From Peptoniphilus lacrimalis DSM 7455 (GTDB lineage: Bacteria; Bacillota; Clostridia; Tissierellales; Peptoniphilaceae): 53,127 nt of DNA. The position numbers and the translations under genes were made by a program. The notes under the pieces are model-generated. The model made no database searches. It saw only the letters and a program-made list of their open reading frames with translations, and had not been told where the DNA came from. Position 1 is the first letter of the stretch. Each line of letters starts with the position of its first letter. This document shows positions 7,704 through 18,900 of this stretch, in pieces. Where the stretch lies: the NCBI RefSeq assembly GCF_000378725.1, contig NZ_KB900377.1:1-53127 (forward strand). The letters are read 5' to 3'.

Positions 7704-7750
7704 TTTCTCACCTATTAATATATTCGTATAAACTCTTAAATTTAGGCAAT

Positions 7751-7780
7751 AAAAAATCCTCAGAATAAATCTGAGGAATC
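7751..7780 (-). terminator. Intrinsic terminator after the PspC gene
   Basis: Stem TCCTCAG (7757-7763)/CTGAGGA (7771-7777) followed on the minus strand by six U (7751-7756). It begins just after the stop of the PspC gene at 7783. Confidence 0.85.
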
Positions 7781-7782
7781 TT

Positions 7783-8019
7783 TTAATAAAAATCTTTGTC
7801 ATTATTATTTTCATCATAGTAACCTTTATGATAATTTTCAGGTTCTAAAGGTATAAGAAAAATCGCTATAATATATATCCATATACTTACACCGCCTAGT
7901 AAAACTAAGGCTAAAGTTACAAGCCTTACAATAGATACATCTACTTCAAAATATTCAGCTAAGCCTCCACAAATTCCAGCAAGAACTTTATTATCCCTTG
8001 ACCTATATAATTTTTTCAT
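7783..8019 (-). CDS. PspC-domain membrane protein
   Basis: Protein of 78 residues consisting of a single PspC domain. The signature KKLYRSRDNKVLAGICGGLAE is followed by YFEVDVSIVRL, a membrane segment (about 32-57) and a short acidic, Asn-rich tail. PspC proteins take part in envelope-stress responses (phage-shock-like systems). No pspA or pspB neighbour is present. It is monocistronic with a GGGGGTG ribosome site. It lies next to, but is terminated before, the ECF sigma operon, so a shared envelope-stress theme is only suggested. Confidence 0.88.
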   Translation of the reverse strand: MKKLYRSRDNKVLAGICGGLAEYFEVDVSIVRLVTLALVLLGGVSIWIYIIAIFLIPLEPENYHKGYYDENNNDKDFY

Positions 8020-8151
8020 CTTACACCCCCATCTTTTATTTATACAATAAATTATATTTCTTAACTTTTTCTAAACTTAATATTAAAATTTACCTAAGAT
8101 TTATACCCAACTATTGAATAATAAAATTAAATTTTTAAACTCATTATAATT

Positions 8152-11100
8152 TTATTCAAAAGTCAATAAAAGTTGACCATTTTCTACAGCATCATTAACT
8201 TCAACAAAAATTTCCTTAACAGTTCCATCAATGTTTGCAACAACATTTGCTTCCATCTTCATAGCCTCAGCTATAAATAAGGTATCTCCTGCTTTAACTT
8301 TATCTCCAACTTTAACATTTATTTTAACAATTTGTCCTGGAATTGAAGAACCAACTTCTTTTTCATTGTTCTTATCAGCAAATAAAGTTTGACTTCTAGC
8401 TTTTGATGTTACAGTAGCAGTTTTATCTTCAAGATTTATTGTTCTTCTGTTTCCGTTGATTTCAAAAGTAAGATTTCTAGTTCCATCATCTAGTAATTTG
8501 CCTACTTCAATAAGAGTAACAATTAAATTTTTACCCTCATCAATAGAAATTTCAGCAGTTTCTCCTTCCATCAAACCATGGAAAAATACATCTGAACCTA
8601 TTCCTGAAACATCGCCATTTTCTTTTACATAATCAATATAATCATCAATAACCTTAGGATAAAGAGTATAGGATACGGCATTTCTATCACTTGCTTCCAT
8701 ACCTTTTTCTTCTAGATGTTTCTTAACAGCTTGGAAATCTTCATCAGCCAATAATTCACCGGGTCTTACTGTGATAGGTTCTTCTCCTTTTAACACTAAT
8801 TTTTGCAATTCTTTAGGAAATTCACCATAAGGTTGACCCATCATACCCTTAAAATAAGTTCTTACTGAATCAGGATAGTCAAGATTTTTTCCTTTTTCAT
8901 AAATATTGTCCTTAGTTAGTCCATTTTGTACCATGAAGATTGCCATGTCGCCAACCATTTTTGAAGATGGAGTTACTTTTATAATATCTCCTACCATTTG
9001 GTTAACTTCCTTATACATTTCTTTTACTTCTTTAAACTTATGTCCAAGACCAAAGCTTTCTACTTGTGGCTTAAGGTTTGAATATTGACCACCAGGAATT
9101 TCATACCTGTAAATTTCAGTTGTTCCAGATTTTAAATCTGATTCAAAATTAGCATAAACAGGTCTTACTGCTTCCCAATATTTAGAAATTTCTTCAACTT
9201 TTTCAATATTCATGCCAGTATCTCTATCAGTATTTTCAAGAGCTGCTACCACAGAATTTAAAGCTGCTTGAGATGTCAAACCGCTCATAGAATCAACTGC
9301 CGTATCAGCTATATCAACTCCTGCTTCAGCCGCCATAAGAATTGTAGCGACACCATTACCTGTTGTGTCATGAGTGTGAAGATGAACAGGAATTCCAATT
9401 TCATTTTTTAATGCCTTAATTAATTTTTTTGCTGCATAAGGTTTTAAAAGTCCTGACATATCTTTAATTCCTAAAATTTGAGCTCCAGTTTTTTCTAGTT
9501 CTTTGGCTAAATTTACATAATAAGCTAAATTATATTTATCCTTAGTTTCATCTAAAATATCACCAGTATAACACATTGTAGCTTCTGCAATCTTTCCATT
9601 TTTTAAAGTTTCTTCAATGGAGAGTTGCATACCCGGCAACCAATTTAGAGCATCAAAAATTCTAAAAACATCAATACCTGCTTTAGCTGATTCCTTAATA
9701 AAAGATTTTACAACATTATCTGGATAATTTTTATAACCTACTGTATTATTGCCACGCACTAACATTTGTAAAAGCATATTAGGCATCTTTTCTCTTAAGA
9801 TTTCAAGTCTTTGCCATGGATCTTCGTGCAAAAATCTGTAAGCTACATCAAAAGTAGCTCCGCCCCACATTTCTATAGAAAATAAATCAGGCATATTATA
9901 ATTTGTAGCTTCAGCAATCTTTACAAGGTCAATTGTTCTAACCCTTGTTGCCATAAGTGATTGATGAGCATCACGCATAGTTGTATCTGTCAGAAGAAGT
10001 TTCTTTTGAGATTTAATCCATTTAACTAGACCATCTGGACCTTCTTCATCTAAAATTTGTTTTGTTCCTCTGAAGGATTTTCTTTCAAATTTTGGAACTT
10101 GCGGAACATCAAAATGTTTTTGTATTTTATTGGGATCATTTACTACAATATTACCAATAAGTTTCATTAATTGCAGTTCCTTATCTTTTTTAGTCTTTAT
10201 TTGGAAAAGTTCAGGGTGTTCTTCTATAAATCCTGTATCACAAGTCCCTTTTAAAAATTCATCTGTATTTAAAACATTTAATAAAAATCCTATATTAGTT
10301 TTAACTCCACCAACTTTAAGTTCAGATAAAGACCTTACAGCCTTTCTAATTGTATCTGACCATGTTCTTGCATGAGTTATTACTTTTACAAGAAGAGAAT
10401 CATAATATGGTGAAATTACTGCTCCTGTAAATCCATTACCACCATCAAGTCTTACTCCATATCCTGAAGATGATCTATATAAACTAATATGGCCAGTATC
10501 AGGCATAAAGTTATTAAGAGGGTCTTCAGTTGTAACACGACATTGGATGGCAAATCCTCTATGTTTTATGGATTCTTGAGATTCTATACCAATTTCTTTT
10601 GAATTTAATGGATAACCTTGTGCAACTAAAATTTGTGATTGAACAAGATCAATATCTGTGCACATTTCCGTAACCGTATGTTCAACTTGAATCCTTGGAT
10701 TAACTTCTATGAAATAATGGTTGAGATTTTTGTCGACTAAAAATTCTACAGTTCCAGCATTTGTATATCCTATAGAATTTGCAATTTTTAGAGCATCTTG
10801 ACATATGCTTTCCCTTACATTTTTAGGTAAAGAAAAGGCAGGAGTAAATTCTATAACTTTTTGATGACGTCTTTGAATAGAACAATCTCTTTCAAAAAGA
10901 TGAACAATATTACCAAATTTATCTCCTAAAATTTGAACTTCAATATGTTTTGGCTTTTCCAAATATTTTTCTATAAAAATTGCATCATTTCCAAAAGCTT
11001 GTTTAGCTTCACTTTTAGCAGAATGAAGTTTTTCAATCAATTCTTTTTCATTATTGACAACTCTCATTCCACGACCACCGCCGCCGAAAGAGGCTTTAAT

Positions 11101-11577
11101 AATAACAGGGTATCCCGCTTCTTTTGCAAAATCCTTAGCTTGTTCATCATTTTCAATTGGTTTTTGAATACCAGGAATCGTTGGCACTTTGGCATTATTT
11201 GCAACAATTTTTGATTTTATTTTATCTCCTAAAGCTTCCATAGCACTAGAGCTTGGTCCGATAAATGTTATTCCTTCTTTTTCACATTTAGCTGCGAATT
11301 CAGCATTTTCAGCTAAAAATCCATAACCTGGATGGATAGCATCAACCGCCTTAGCCTTGGCAAGCTTAATAATTTCATCTATATCTAAGTATGCACCTAA
11401 TGGTGATTTATCTTTTCCTATTAAGTAGGATTCATCAGCCTTAGTTCTAAATAAAGATAGCTGATCTTCTTTTGAATAAATTGCAACACTTCTTATGCCA
11501 AGTTCTCTCAAAGCACGAAAAACACGAATTGCAATTTCACCACGGTTGGCAACCATGACTCTTTTAAATTTTTTCAT
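8152..11577 (-). CDS. pyc: Pyruvate carboxylase
   Basis: Protein of 1141 residues, full length for the single-chain enzyme that forms oxaloacetate from pyruvate, bicarbonate and ATP. Biotin carboxylase is at about 1-450 (KRVMVANRGEIAIRVFRALR; ATP-grasp loop GGGGRGMR; FIEVNPRIQVEHTVTE). The carboxyltransferase barrel starts near 530 (LLTDTTMRDAHQSLMATRVR). The C-terminal biotinyl domain has EAMKMEANV with the biotinylated Lys at residue 1107. It is monocistronic. In an organism fermenting amino acids or sugars it supplies oxaloacetate for aspartate and C4 acids; no other TCA genes are in the window. Confidence 0.97.
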   Translation of the reverse strand: MKKFKRVMVANRGEIAIRVFRALRELGIRSVAIYSKEDQLSLFRTKADESYLIGKDKSPLGAYLDIDEIIKLAKAKAVDAIHPGYGFLAENAEFAAKCEKEGITFIGPSSSAMEALGDKIKSKIVANNAKVPTIPGIQKPIENDEQAKDFAKEAGYPVIIKASFGGGGRGMRVVNNEKELIEKLHSAKSEAKQAFGNDAIFIEKYLEKPKHIEVQILGDKFGNIVHLFERDCSIQRRHQKVIEFTPAFSLPKNVRESICQDALKIANSIGYTNAGTVEFLVDKNLNHYFIEVNPRIQVEHTVTEMCTDIDLVQSQILVAQGYPLNSKEIGIESQESIKHRGFAIQCRVTTEDPLNNFMPDTGHISLYRSSSGYGVRLDGGNGFTGAVISPYYDSLLVKVITHARTWSDTIRKAVRSLSELKVGGVKTNIGFLLNVLNTDEFLKGTCDTGFIEEHPELFQIKTKKDKELQLMKLIGNIVVNDPNKIQKHFDVPQVPKFERKSFRGTKQILDEEGPDGLVKWIKSQKKLLLTDTTMRDAHQSLMATRVRTIDLVKIAEATNYNMPDLFSIEMWGGATFDVAYRFLHEDPWQRLEILREKMPNMLLQMLVRGNNTVGYKNYPDNVVKSFIKESAKAGIDVFRIFDALNWLPGMQLSIEETLKNGKIAEATMCYTGDILDETKDKYNLAYYVNLAKELEKTGAQILGIKDMSGLLKPYAAKKLIKALKNEIGIPVHLHTHDTTGNGVATILMAAEAGVDIADTAVDSMSGLTSQAALNSVVAALENTDRDTGMNIEKVEEISKYWEAVRPVYANFESDLKSGTTEIYRYEIPGGQYSNLKPQVESFGLGHKFKEVKEMYKEVNQMVGDIIKVTPSSKMVGDMAIFMVQNGLTKDNIYEKGKNLDYPDSVRTYFKGMMGQPYGEFPKELQKLVLKGEEPITVRPGELLADEDFQAVKKHLEEKGMEASDRNAVSYTLYPKVIDDYIDYVKENGDVSGIGSDVFFHGLMEGETAEISIDEGKNLIVTLIEVGKLLDDGTRNLTFEINGNRRTINLEDKTATVTSKARSQTLFADKNNEKEVGSSIPGQIVKINVKVGDKVKAGDTLFIAEAMKMEANVVANIDGTVKEIFVEVNDAVENGQLLLTFE

Positions 11578-11606
11578 CTTCTACCCTCCATTATATTTTG
11601 AAATCA

Positions 11607-11635
11607 ATTATACAACAAAATTATAAATTCTACAA
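11607..11635 (-). promoter_or_regulatory. Promoter of pyc
   Basis: TATAAT at 11607-11612 and TTGTAG at 11630-11635, 17-bp spacing, about 30 bases upstream of the pyc start codon. The upstream DNA is very A/T-rich. Confidence 0.65.
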
Positions 11636-11698
11636 AAATATTTATAATTATTATAACATATTCTTTAAAATTAGTTACATTATTCTAGACACAAAAAA

Positions 11699-11725
11699 AC
11701 TATACAGAAAAAATTTCTATATAGT
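11699..11725 (-). terminator. Extra terminator-like hairpin between rpsI and pyc
   Basis: Stem ACTATA-AGAAA/TTTCT-TATAGT followed on the minus strand by seven U. The rpsI gene already has its own terminator about 200 bases earlier, so this one would end a separate short transcript. The 370-base gap (11578-11950) otherwise holds only the pyc promoter and a lone TTGACA near 11754-11759 with no good -10; no open reading frame is evident. Confidence 0.6.
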
Positions 11726-11894
11726 TAAATCAAATTTATAAAAATACATATTTTGTCAAATGGTACACCAATGAAAAGACACAAATTTTTTTTAATTTAC
11801 TTTTTCGCAAGAAATAAATAGATGAAGCAATAATATTAATTTCTTAAAACTGACTAAATAAATTTAAGATCAAAATCCAAAACTTATCATAAAT

Positions 11895-11927
11895 AAAAAA
11901 ACCTCGGAATGTTGGTGCTTTCCAAGG
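11895..11927 (-). terminator. Terminator of the rplM-rpsI operon
   Basis: Stem CCTTGGAA/TTCCGAGG (11902-11909 with 11920-11927), followed on the minus strand by seven U (11895-11901). It starts 24 bases after the rpsI stop. Confidence 0.9.
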
Positions 11928-11950
11928 CTTTGTTCTTGTGTTTTTTGAAA

Positions 11951-12340
11951 TTATCTCTTTGAGAATTGTGGTGCACGTCTTGCTTTTTTAAGACCGTATT
12001 TCTTTCTTTCCTTCATACGAGGATCTCTTGTTAAGAAACCAGCCTTTTTTAAAACTGACCTATATTCTGGATCAACTTCTAGAAGTGCTCTAGCAACACC
12101 ATGTCTAACTGCGCCAGCTTGTCCAGTAAATCCACCACCCTTAACTTTTACAATTACATCAAAAGATGCAAGAGTATCTGTTAATTCAAGAGGTGATTTA
12201 CTAACTTCTCTTAGTGTTTCATAATCAAAATAATCATTAATATCTCTACCGTTGATAGTAAAATTACCACTGCCTGCTAACAGTCTAACTTGGGCAATAG
12301 ATGTTTTACGTCTTCCAGTTGCTCTGTATTGTGTTTGCAT
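11951..12340 (-). CDS. rpsI: 30S ribosomal protein S9 (uS9)
   Basis: Protein of 129 residues, standard length. It begins [16 protein letters not shown], has the central [16 protein letters not shown] and ends with the universal basic tail [10 protein letters not shown] that reaches the P-site tRNA. It is the second gene of the conserved rplM-rpsI operon, 13 bp after rplM. Confidence 0.98.
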   Translation of the reverse strand: MQTQYRATGRRKTSIAQVRLLAGSGNFTINGRDINDYFDYETLREVSKSPLELTDTLASFDVIVKVKGGGFTGQAGAVRHGVARALLEVDPEYRSVLKKAGFLTRDPRMKERKKYGLKKARRAPQFSKR

Positions 12341-12353
12341 ATATTACCTCCAA

Positions 12354-12782
12354 TTAAATTTCATAAACTTCAGGCATTTGAGCAGCATGTGGATGTTGCG
12401 CTCCGCTATATACCTTTAATTTCTTAAACATCTTTCTTCCAAGTCTTGATTTTGGAAGCATGCCTTTAACAGCAAGTTCGATGATTTTTTCTGGTCTTTT
12501 TTCCCTTAATTGTTGGTAACTAACTTCACGTCTTCCTCCTGGATATCCAGTATGATAAATATGAAGCTTTTGGTCCCACTTGTTTCCAGTTAATTTTATT
12601 TTTTCTGCATTAATAATTATTACAAAGTCTCCAGTATCAACGTGAGGTGTGTAAATTGGTTTTTTCTTTCCTTTTAAGATACTTGCAACTTCAGTAGCAA
12701 GTCTACCCAATACCTTATCCTCAGCATCAATAATATACCATTTTCTTTCAACTTCATTAGCTTTCGCCATGTAGCTTTTCAA
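12354..12782 (-). CDS. rplM: 50S ribosomal protein L13 (uL13)
   Basis: Protein of 142 residues, standard length. Motifs: [55 protein letters not shown] and [19 protein letters not shown]. The start codon is TTG at 12782, seven bases after a strong AGGAGG; the next ATG (12770) has no such site and would remove the conserved KSYM start. It is the first gene of the rplM-rpsI operon, preceded by a leader hairpin. Confidence 0.97.
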   Translation of the reverse strand: MKSYMAKANEVERKWYIIDAEDKVLGRLATEVASILKGKKKPIYTPHVDTGDFVIIINAEKIKLTGNKWDQKLHIYHTGYPGGRREVSYQQLREKRPEKIIELAVKGMLPKSRLGRKMFKKLKVYSGAQHPHAAQMPEVYEI

Positions 12783-12796
12783 AGTATTTCCTCCTA

Positions 12797-12834
12797 AAGT
12801 ATTTAAAAAATATTCCGGGGCTTTTTAAACACTT
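12797..12834 (-). promoter_or_regulatory. L13 leader hairpin (possible autoregulatory site)
   Basis: The rplM 5' untranslated region folds as AAGTgTTTAAAAA/TTTTTTAAATaCTT around a GC-rich loop GCCCCGG. It lies between the promoter and the AGGAGG ribosome site. L13 leaders of this type are known in Firmicutes, where L13 is thought to repress its own operon. Similarity is by shape and position only. Confidence 0.55.
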
Positions 12835-12839
12835 AGAAC

Positions 12840-12868
12840 ATTTTAAGGTAATTTCTGCATTTTGTCAA
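12840..12868 (-). promoter_or_regulatory. Promoter of rplM-rpsI
   Basis: TTGACA (12863-12868), 17-bp spacer, TAAAAT (12840-12845). It is close to consensus, about 58 bases upstream of the rplM start, leaving room for the leader hairpin. Confidence 0.85.
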
Positions 12869-12930
12869 GATTTATCTACATAAAAGTTTGATTTTATAAT
12901 ATAAATTTATAAAAAATTTTTAACAAATAA

Positions 12931-12970
12931 AAATGAAGCTGATAAAAATAATTTCTTAACAGCTTCATTT
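12931..12970 (-). terminator. Terminator of the large protease gene
   Basis: Perfect 11-bp stem AAATGAAGCTG/CAGCTTCATTT (12931-12941 with 12960-12970), with U-rich sequence following on the minus strand. It lies 14 bases after the protease stop codon. Confidence 0.88.
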
Positions 12971-12984
12971 CATTTAAAATAATC

Positions 12985-15900
12985 TTATTTACTCAAATTG
13001 TAGGTTATTTGTGCCATTTGGCAACGTTTAAATTTTCCCATTGGGTTAAATGTTCCATCATCGTTTCCATTTAAAATTCCAAAGTCTACCATTTCCTTAA
13101 TGGCATCTTTAGCCCATGACGGAATTTTATCTTTGTCTTTAAAATCAATATTCTTATCCAAACTCTTTAAATCTATTTTTATAGATTTTAAGAATCTATA
13201 TAACATAGTCGTCATCTCTGCTCTTGATATAGGTTTATCAGGTGAAAATTTTCCATTTCCCGTACCCGCTGTAATATTATTTTCCTTAGCCCAAGCAACA
13301 AAAGGTGCATAATACATATTTTTATCTATATCTGTGAAAGATGTTTTTGCATTTGATTCTTTTGCTCCTGCAAATCTAGCTAGAACTGTTATAAATTCTC
13401 CCCTTGTTATTTGTTTTTCAGGCTCGAATTTTTGGTCTTTTACTATATCTTTAAAATAGCCCTTAGACAAACAATATTCAATTGCTTCTTTTGCCCAATG
13501 CTTTTGAGCATCCTTTGGTATAGTATAGGCAGTCTTAGTATTTTCACTAAATTTATTATTTTCTTCACTGCTATTTACAATACTATTAACTTTAGAAGTG
13601 TCTTTTTGAACTTTAGATTCATTTGACCAAGGTAAATAATGATTTTTATTGTTGTTTCCACCATCATTATTTTCAGGTTTTATTTCTGGACTTGGTTTTA
13701 ATTCAATCTCAGGTTCCACTTTTGGTCCAGGAGTTGGAATTTTATCCTTCCAAATAGCTTTTATCTGCGTATCTGAATTAATTATAATTTCTTCCCCAGG
13801 TGATTTTCTTTGACCATTTATTTCCCATGCATCAAATTCTTTTCCCTCTGCAGGAATAAAAGTAGATATAGGCAAAATATACTTTTGGTCTTTATCTTTT
13901 TCAATTGTATTCATTTCGCCAGTTCCACCATTTCCTATAAATGAAATTGTAAATTTTTTAATTTCTTTTTCCCATTTTGCATAAATACTTGTATCGCTTA
14001 TAATTTTTGAATTAAAATCAAAATTTTCTTTGCAAGCACTATCTTTATACCAACCCTTAAAAATATATCCATCTTTTGTTGGATCTGTCTTCGGTTTTTT
14101 TACATTTTCAGCCCAAATTGGAGTAACTTTTATTACTTGATCATCTACTTTACTTCCATCAAATGTTTCAAATTTTACTCTTGAAATAATTTCTGTCGTG
14201 TATATTGCATTCATGAAATTATCATCTGCTAATGCTATATGAAGTCTTAAATCCTTATATCCTCTTGCACAAATAATTATTTCATCATCCCTATTAAAGA
14301 AGAAGTTAGAATTAAATACAATACTTGTCATATCTTTTTTGGTTTTTCCTATTCCATCTGAGACTACATATTTTCCATACTCTTTTGTAAGGAGATATTT
14401 TTTTATAATTTTACCATCGTGCTTTATTGTTATAAGATTAATCGCATCAATATATGCCCTATCATCTTTTTTGTATCCAATAAAATGTTTACAATTTTCT
14501 TTTGTATATGAGGGGTCATCTGACTTAACTTCTGTTAAGATTGGTTCTACGGGGTCTTTTGTTTTTTCAAGCTTTTGTGTCCAAAGTGCTTTAAGTGTAA
14601 TATTTTCACTCAAAACTAATTCTTCTCCAGGATATTTTCTTTGACCATTTATTTCCCATGCATCAAATTCCTTGCCTTGTGGTGGTGTAAATTTGCTTTC
14701 AGGAATAATAAACTTTTCATTTTCAAGCTTACTTTCATCTGGCATTTCACCTTGTCCGGCATTTGAATCATAGTGTATAGTAATATTATTTGTTGCTATT
14801 TTTTTCCATATAGCTTTAATAGTCACATCGTTATTGATTTGATATTTATGACCGACTTCACTTTCATCTCCCAAATACTCCCAAGCCTTAAATTCATATC
14901 CTATTGGAGGAGTTATTGTGCATTCTGGCAATGAATAAATAGTTCCATTTTCAACCTCAACATCTTTCATATTGTTGGTTCCACCATTGGCATCAAAATG
15001 AATTATACGCACTATTTTTTGCCCTTCAACATTTGCACTAAGTGTATAATAAATGTCATTGCCAACGTCTGCAACATTTAATATTTTTATAAGAACATTT
15101 TTATACTTGCTAGAAATAATTGTAATCGTGTCATCTTTATCAAGCTTTGAGTTAAATGGGAAAGCTAATTTTTTATTTGCATTCCCCATAAAATCTGTTG
15201 AATCAATTCCTTTTGCACCTGTAATTTCTTGTGTTTTTCCCTTATGTTTTACAATAACTTTTTCAATAGATTTTAAATATTCATCAGACTCAGTTTCATT
15301 TTTATAAGTGATAAAATGTTCAAAATTTGTTACATTGGTTTGACCCATCAAAGGATATGGCATTACTGGTTCAAGTTTTTCTTTATTTTCTGGCAATTTA
15401 TCTTTCCATAGAGCCTTTATCTTTGTGTCTTTATCTACAACAATAGATTCTTTTGCTAGTTTTTTTGTGCCTTCAATTTCCCAAGCTTCAAATTCTTTGC
15501 CTTCTGGAGCGGTAAATGTGCATTCCGGTAAAGTATATTCTTTTCCTTTTTCTACCTTTACATCTGCCATGCTTCCATTTCCATCACCTTTATCAAATGA
15601 AATAGTAATCATTTCTTTTAGTTCTTCAATAGATGAGCTTATACCATATAAAATTGAATCTTTCGCATTTTTTGCATAAGTTATTTTTATAACAACATTT
15701 TTGTATTTGTTTGAAACAATTGTAATTGTGTCGTCCTTGTCTAGTCCTGAACTAAATTTAAATACCAATCTCTTGATCGGTTCTTCAAGGTAGTCTTTTC
15801 CATCTACTATATTTTTCTCAGTAACAACTGTTTCTTTTCCATCGTGGCTTACAATTAGCTTATCAATTGAATTTATATATTCTTCAGCATTTACATCTTT

Positions 15901-18900
15901 ATATGATATATAGTGTGTGTAACTCGGAAGTTCTGCCATATTTTTTGCAGGTATAGGTTTTATTGGTTCAAGTTTTTCTTTATTTTCTGGCAATTTATCT
16001 TTCCATAGAGCCTTTATCTTTGTGTCTTTATTTACAACAATAGATTCATTTGCTTGTTTTTTTGTACTTTCAATTTCCCAAGCTTCAAATTCTTTGCCTT
16101 CTGGAGCTGTGAATGTGCATTTCGGTAAAGTATATTCTTTTCCTTTTTCTACCTTAACATCTGCCATGTTGCCATTTCCATCACCTTTATCAAATGATAT
16201 AGTGCATTTTTCCTTATTTTCCTTGTCGCTACACTCTTCTACTTTTGCACCAATCATATAAGTTCCCTTTGTATCTGGCACATCCCAAGCATCATTAAAC
16301 ATTTGATAGGACATTGTATTTTCTTTATTATTATCTATTCCAAGAGCAAGATTACCATCAAGCTTTGTAAAAGCTATATAATAATCTCCCCAAACTTGAA
16401 CATTAGAAACATCAATTTTATTCCATCCCTCTTTTTCAAAAGTTAAATCTTTTGAGAACAGAATTTTACCTGGAAGTTCATCATCATCATTTTTGTCATA
16501 AATAGAAATTCTGTATTTACTTCCTTTTAAATCAACATCTTTTGTTTTGGTGATGAAGTATGAAATTTCCTTTATCTGTGCAATCTTGTCATTTGTAATT
16601 TTATTGGCAAAAGCCCTGTTTTTTAAATCCATTCCGGCAAGTTCTAAAGGAGTTACATCTGTATAACCAACACTTGATTCTTTTTGTGGAAAGATCTTTT
16701 CATGAAGTCTTGCATTAAAAGGTCTACTATGGTCATCTAATGTGAAATCTTGTTCTATTTTTTTATATCCATCACTATTTACAATAAATTTATACTCTCC
16801 TGGATATAAATTTTCAAATGTAACATTTACACCCTCTTTTTCAGCAATAGGTGCAATTTCACCTTTTTTATAAAGAGTAACTTTTCCTAATCCCTTAAAT
16901 TTTTCAAAATTTTCACCTTCAAGATTAACAGTAACAGAAGCCCCTCCTGCTTTTTCAAGGTATATATCCTTATTTAGTCCATCTTTTTTTAATGTTATAT
17001 AATCATGCTCACTATTTTTGTATCCATCAGCACTTCCTACGATAAGATAATCACCAACTGGAAGTTTAATAGAAAATGCACCTGTCCCTGGTTCTGTTTG
17101 AACAGTTGCTATAACTTTTTCTAGTGAAATCTGTTCTGCAATAATAATCTTTCCAGAAAGTGGTAAAACTGATTTATTTTCACTAGCTGGTCTCTCAAGA
17201 TTTGTAAGTTTAAAAGGAGCTGGATTTTTATCAATAACTATATTTTTATCCTCTAAATTTTTTGAGTTAATAGTAACATCATCAATATACCATCCGCCTG
17301 ATTGTTCCGGAGCTGATGAACCCATATCACTACCTGTGTCAAGTAAAAATTTAACTTTAAAATCTTTCACAAGATAATCTTTTGGAATTTCAACTTTATT
17401 AGTAAACCAAGAATTTTTTATTCCAACTTTTTCAAGATTTTTTTCATCAAGTGTGTAAAATTTTTCCCAAGTTTTGCCGGAATCTTTTGAAAAATAAACT
17501 TCTCCTATATCTTGGTTATAGGTATCATAATCATCGCTATATCTTTTTCCACTAGAACCAAACCAATTTTGATAATAAAGAGTTCCATCTGATAAACTTG
17601 AAAGGTCCATACTTGGAGAAACAAGTGCATATTTTGTTTTAGGGCTCCTATAATCATTCATATTAGTTGCCCACATATTCATACCGTCATTTTTGCCTAA
17701 AGATTGTTTTTCGATAGGTTTTTTGTATTGTGTACTATATTGATCTCCATATTTTAAGTTTCCAAATTCCCATAAACTTTTTTCATCGCCATTTATTGAA
17801 CTTGTCCAGCCTTCTTCTCCATTTTCAAAATCAAAACTCTTAAATTCTTTACCTTCTGTGAAAGTAACTGATTTTATTTCAGATGGTTCACTTTTATTGT
17901 CCCCAATTTTGGAAACTGCATAATAGTAGTAAGTTCCTTTTTGGGGCTTGGGTGTATCCGATAAATCTATAGAATATTTTCCGAAACCATTATTTTTATC
18001 ACCCTTTAAAACAGTTTTTATACATTCAAAACCTGAATTTTCTGATTTCGACCTATAAAGTTCATATGCTGTAACTTTATCATTTTTTATAGGCGAAAAT
18101 GAATAAACTATTCTACCATCTTTTTTATTACGTAAATTTAAAGACTTGCTAGGCTTTTCAGGAACTTCTTTTGATACTTCTTCAACTTTTAAGTCATCAA
18201 TATACCAGCCTTTACCTTCACTTTTCCATTCACCATTTGGTCTAAAACCGAACATTATACAAATTTTTTTGCCAGAATATTCTGATAAGTCAATATATTC
18301 ATTAGTCCATCCTTTTGAAGAATTTTTATAAGTTCTTTTTAATTTCCATTGCAATGTATCTGGATCGCTATCTTCTTTTGCTTGTGCAATCCAAATCTCT
18401 GCAGTATCAAAAAATGCATTTTCAGAATTTCCTAAATCATACCAATGTTTAAAAGTTAAAGCGGCCTTTCTATTTTCACCTGTCAAATCAATTGGCGGCA
18501 TAACAGCAATAGAGTTTCCCCTAATCTTATCGTAAGGTTCTATTCCAATAACTTTATTATTCGCTTCGTCGTTTTTAATCTTTCCCCATTTAAAAAGTTT
18601 TGCCTCTCCACCAAAATCAAAACCAGAAATATCTGATTCAAAATCATTCACATATCCAATCCCTATTCCTTTTTGAACTTCAAAAGGATAGACAGGAGTT
18701 TTTGTGACTTTATCATTAATGTCACTAACTTCAATGTAATATTTTCCAGCAGATAGACCTTTGAAAGTTTCAACAGGAATATTTGTTGAATAATAGCCGT
18801 CAACTTTATTTCCTCTTTTTAGTTCTAAATCGTATGATTTATAACCATTTCCTAAGTCTAATAAAAGTTTTACAGATTTAACTCCCGTATTGTCTTTGGC

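Noticed and set aside
13100-18331. Several plus-strand frames of 60-101 residues across the protease gene
   Set aside because: All are opposite the real coding frame, and some recur because the repeats recur; no ribosome sites.
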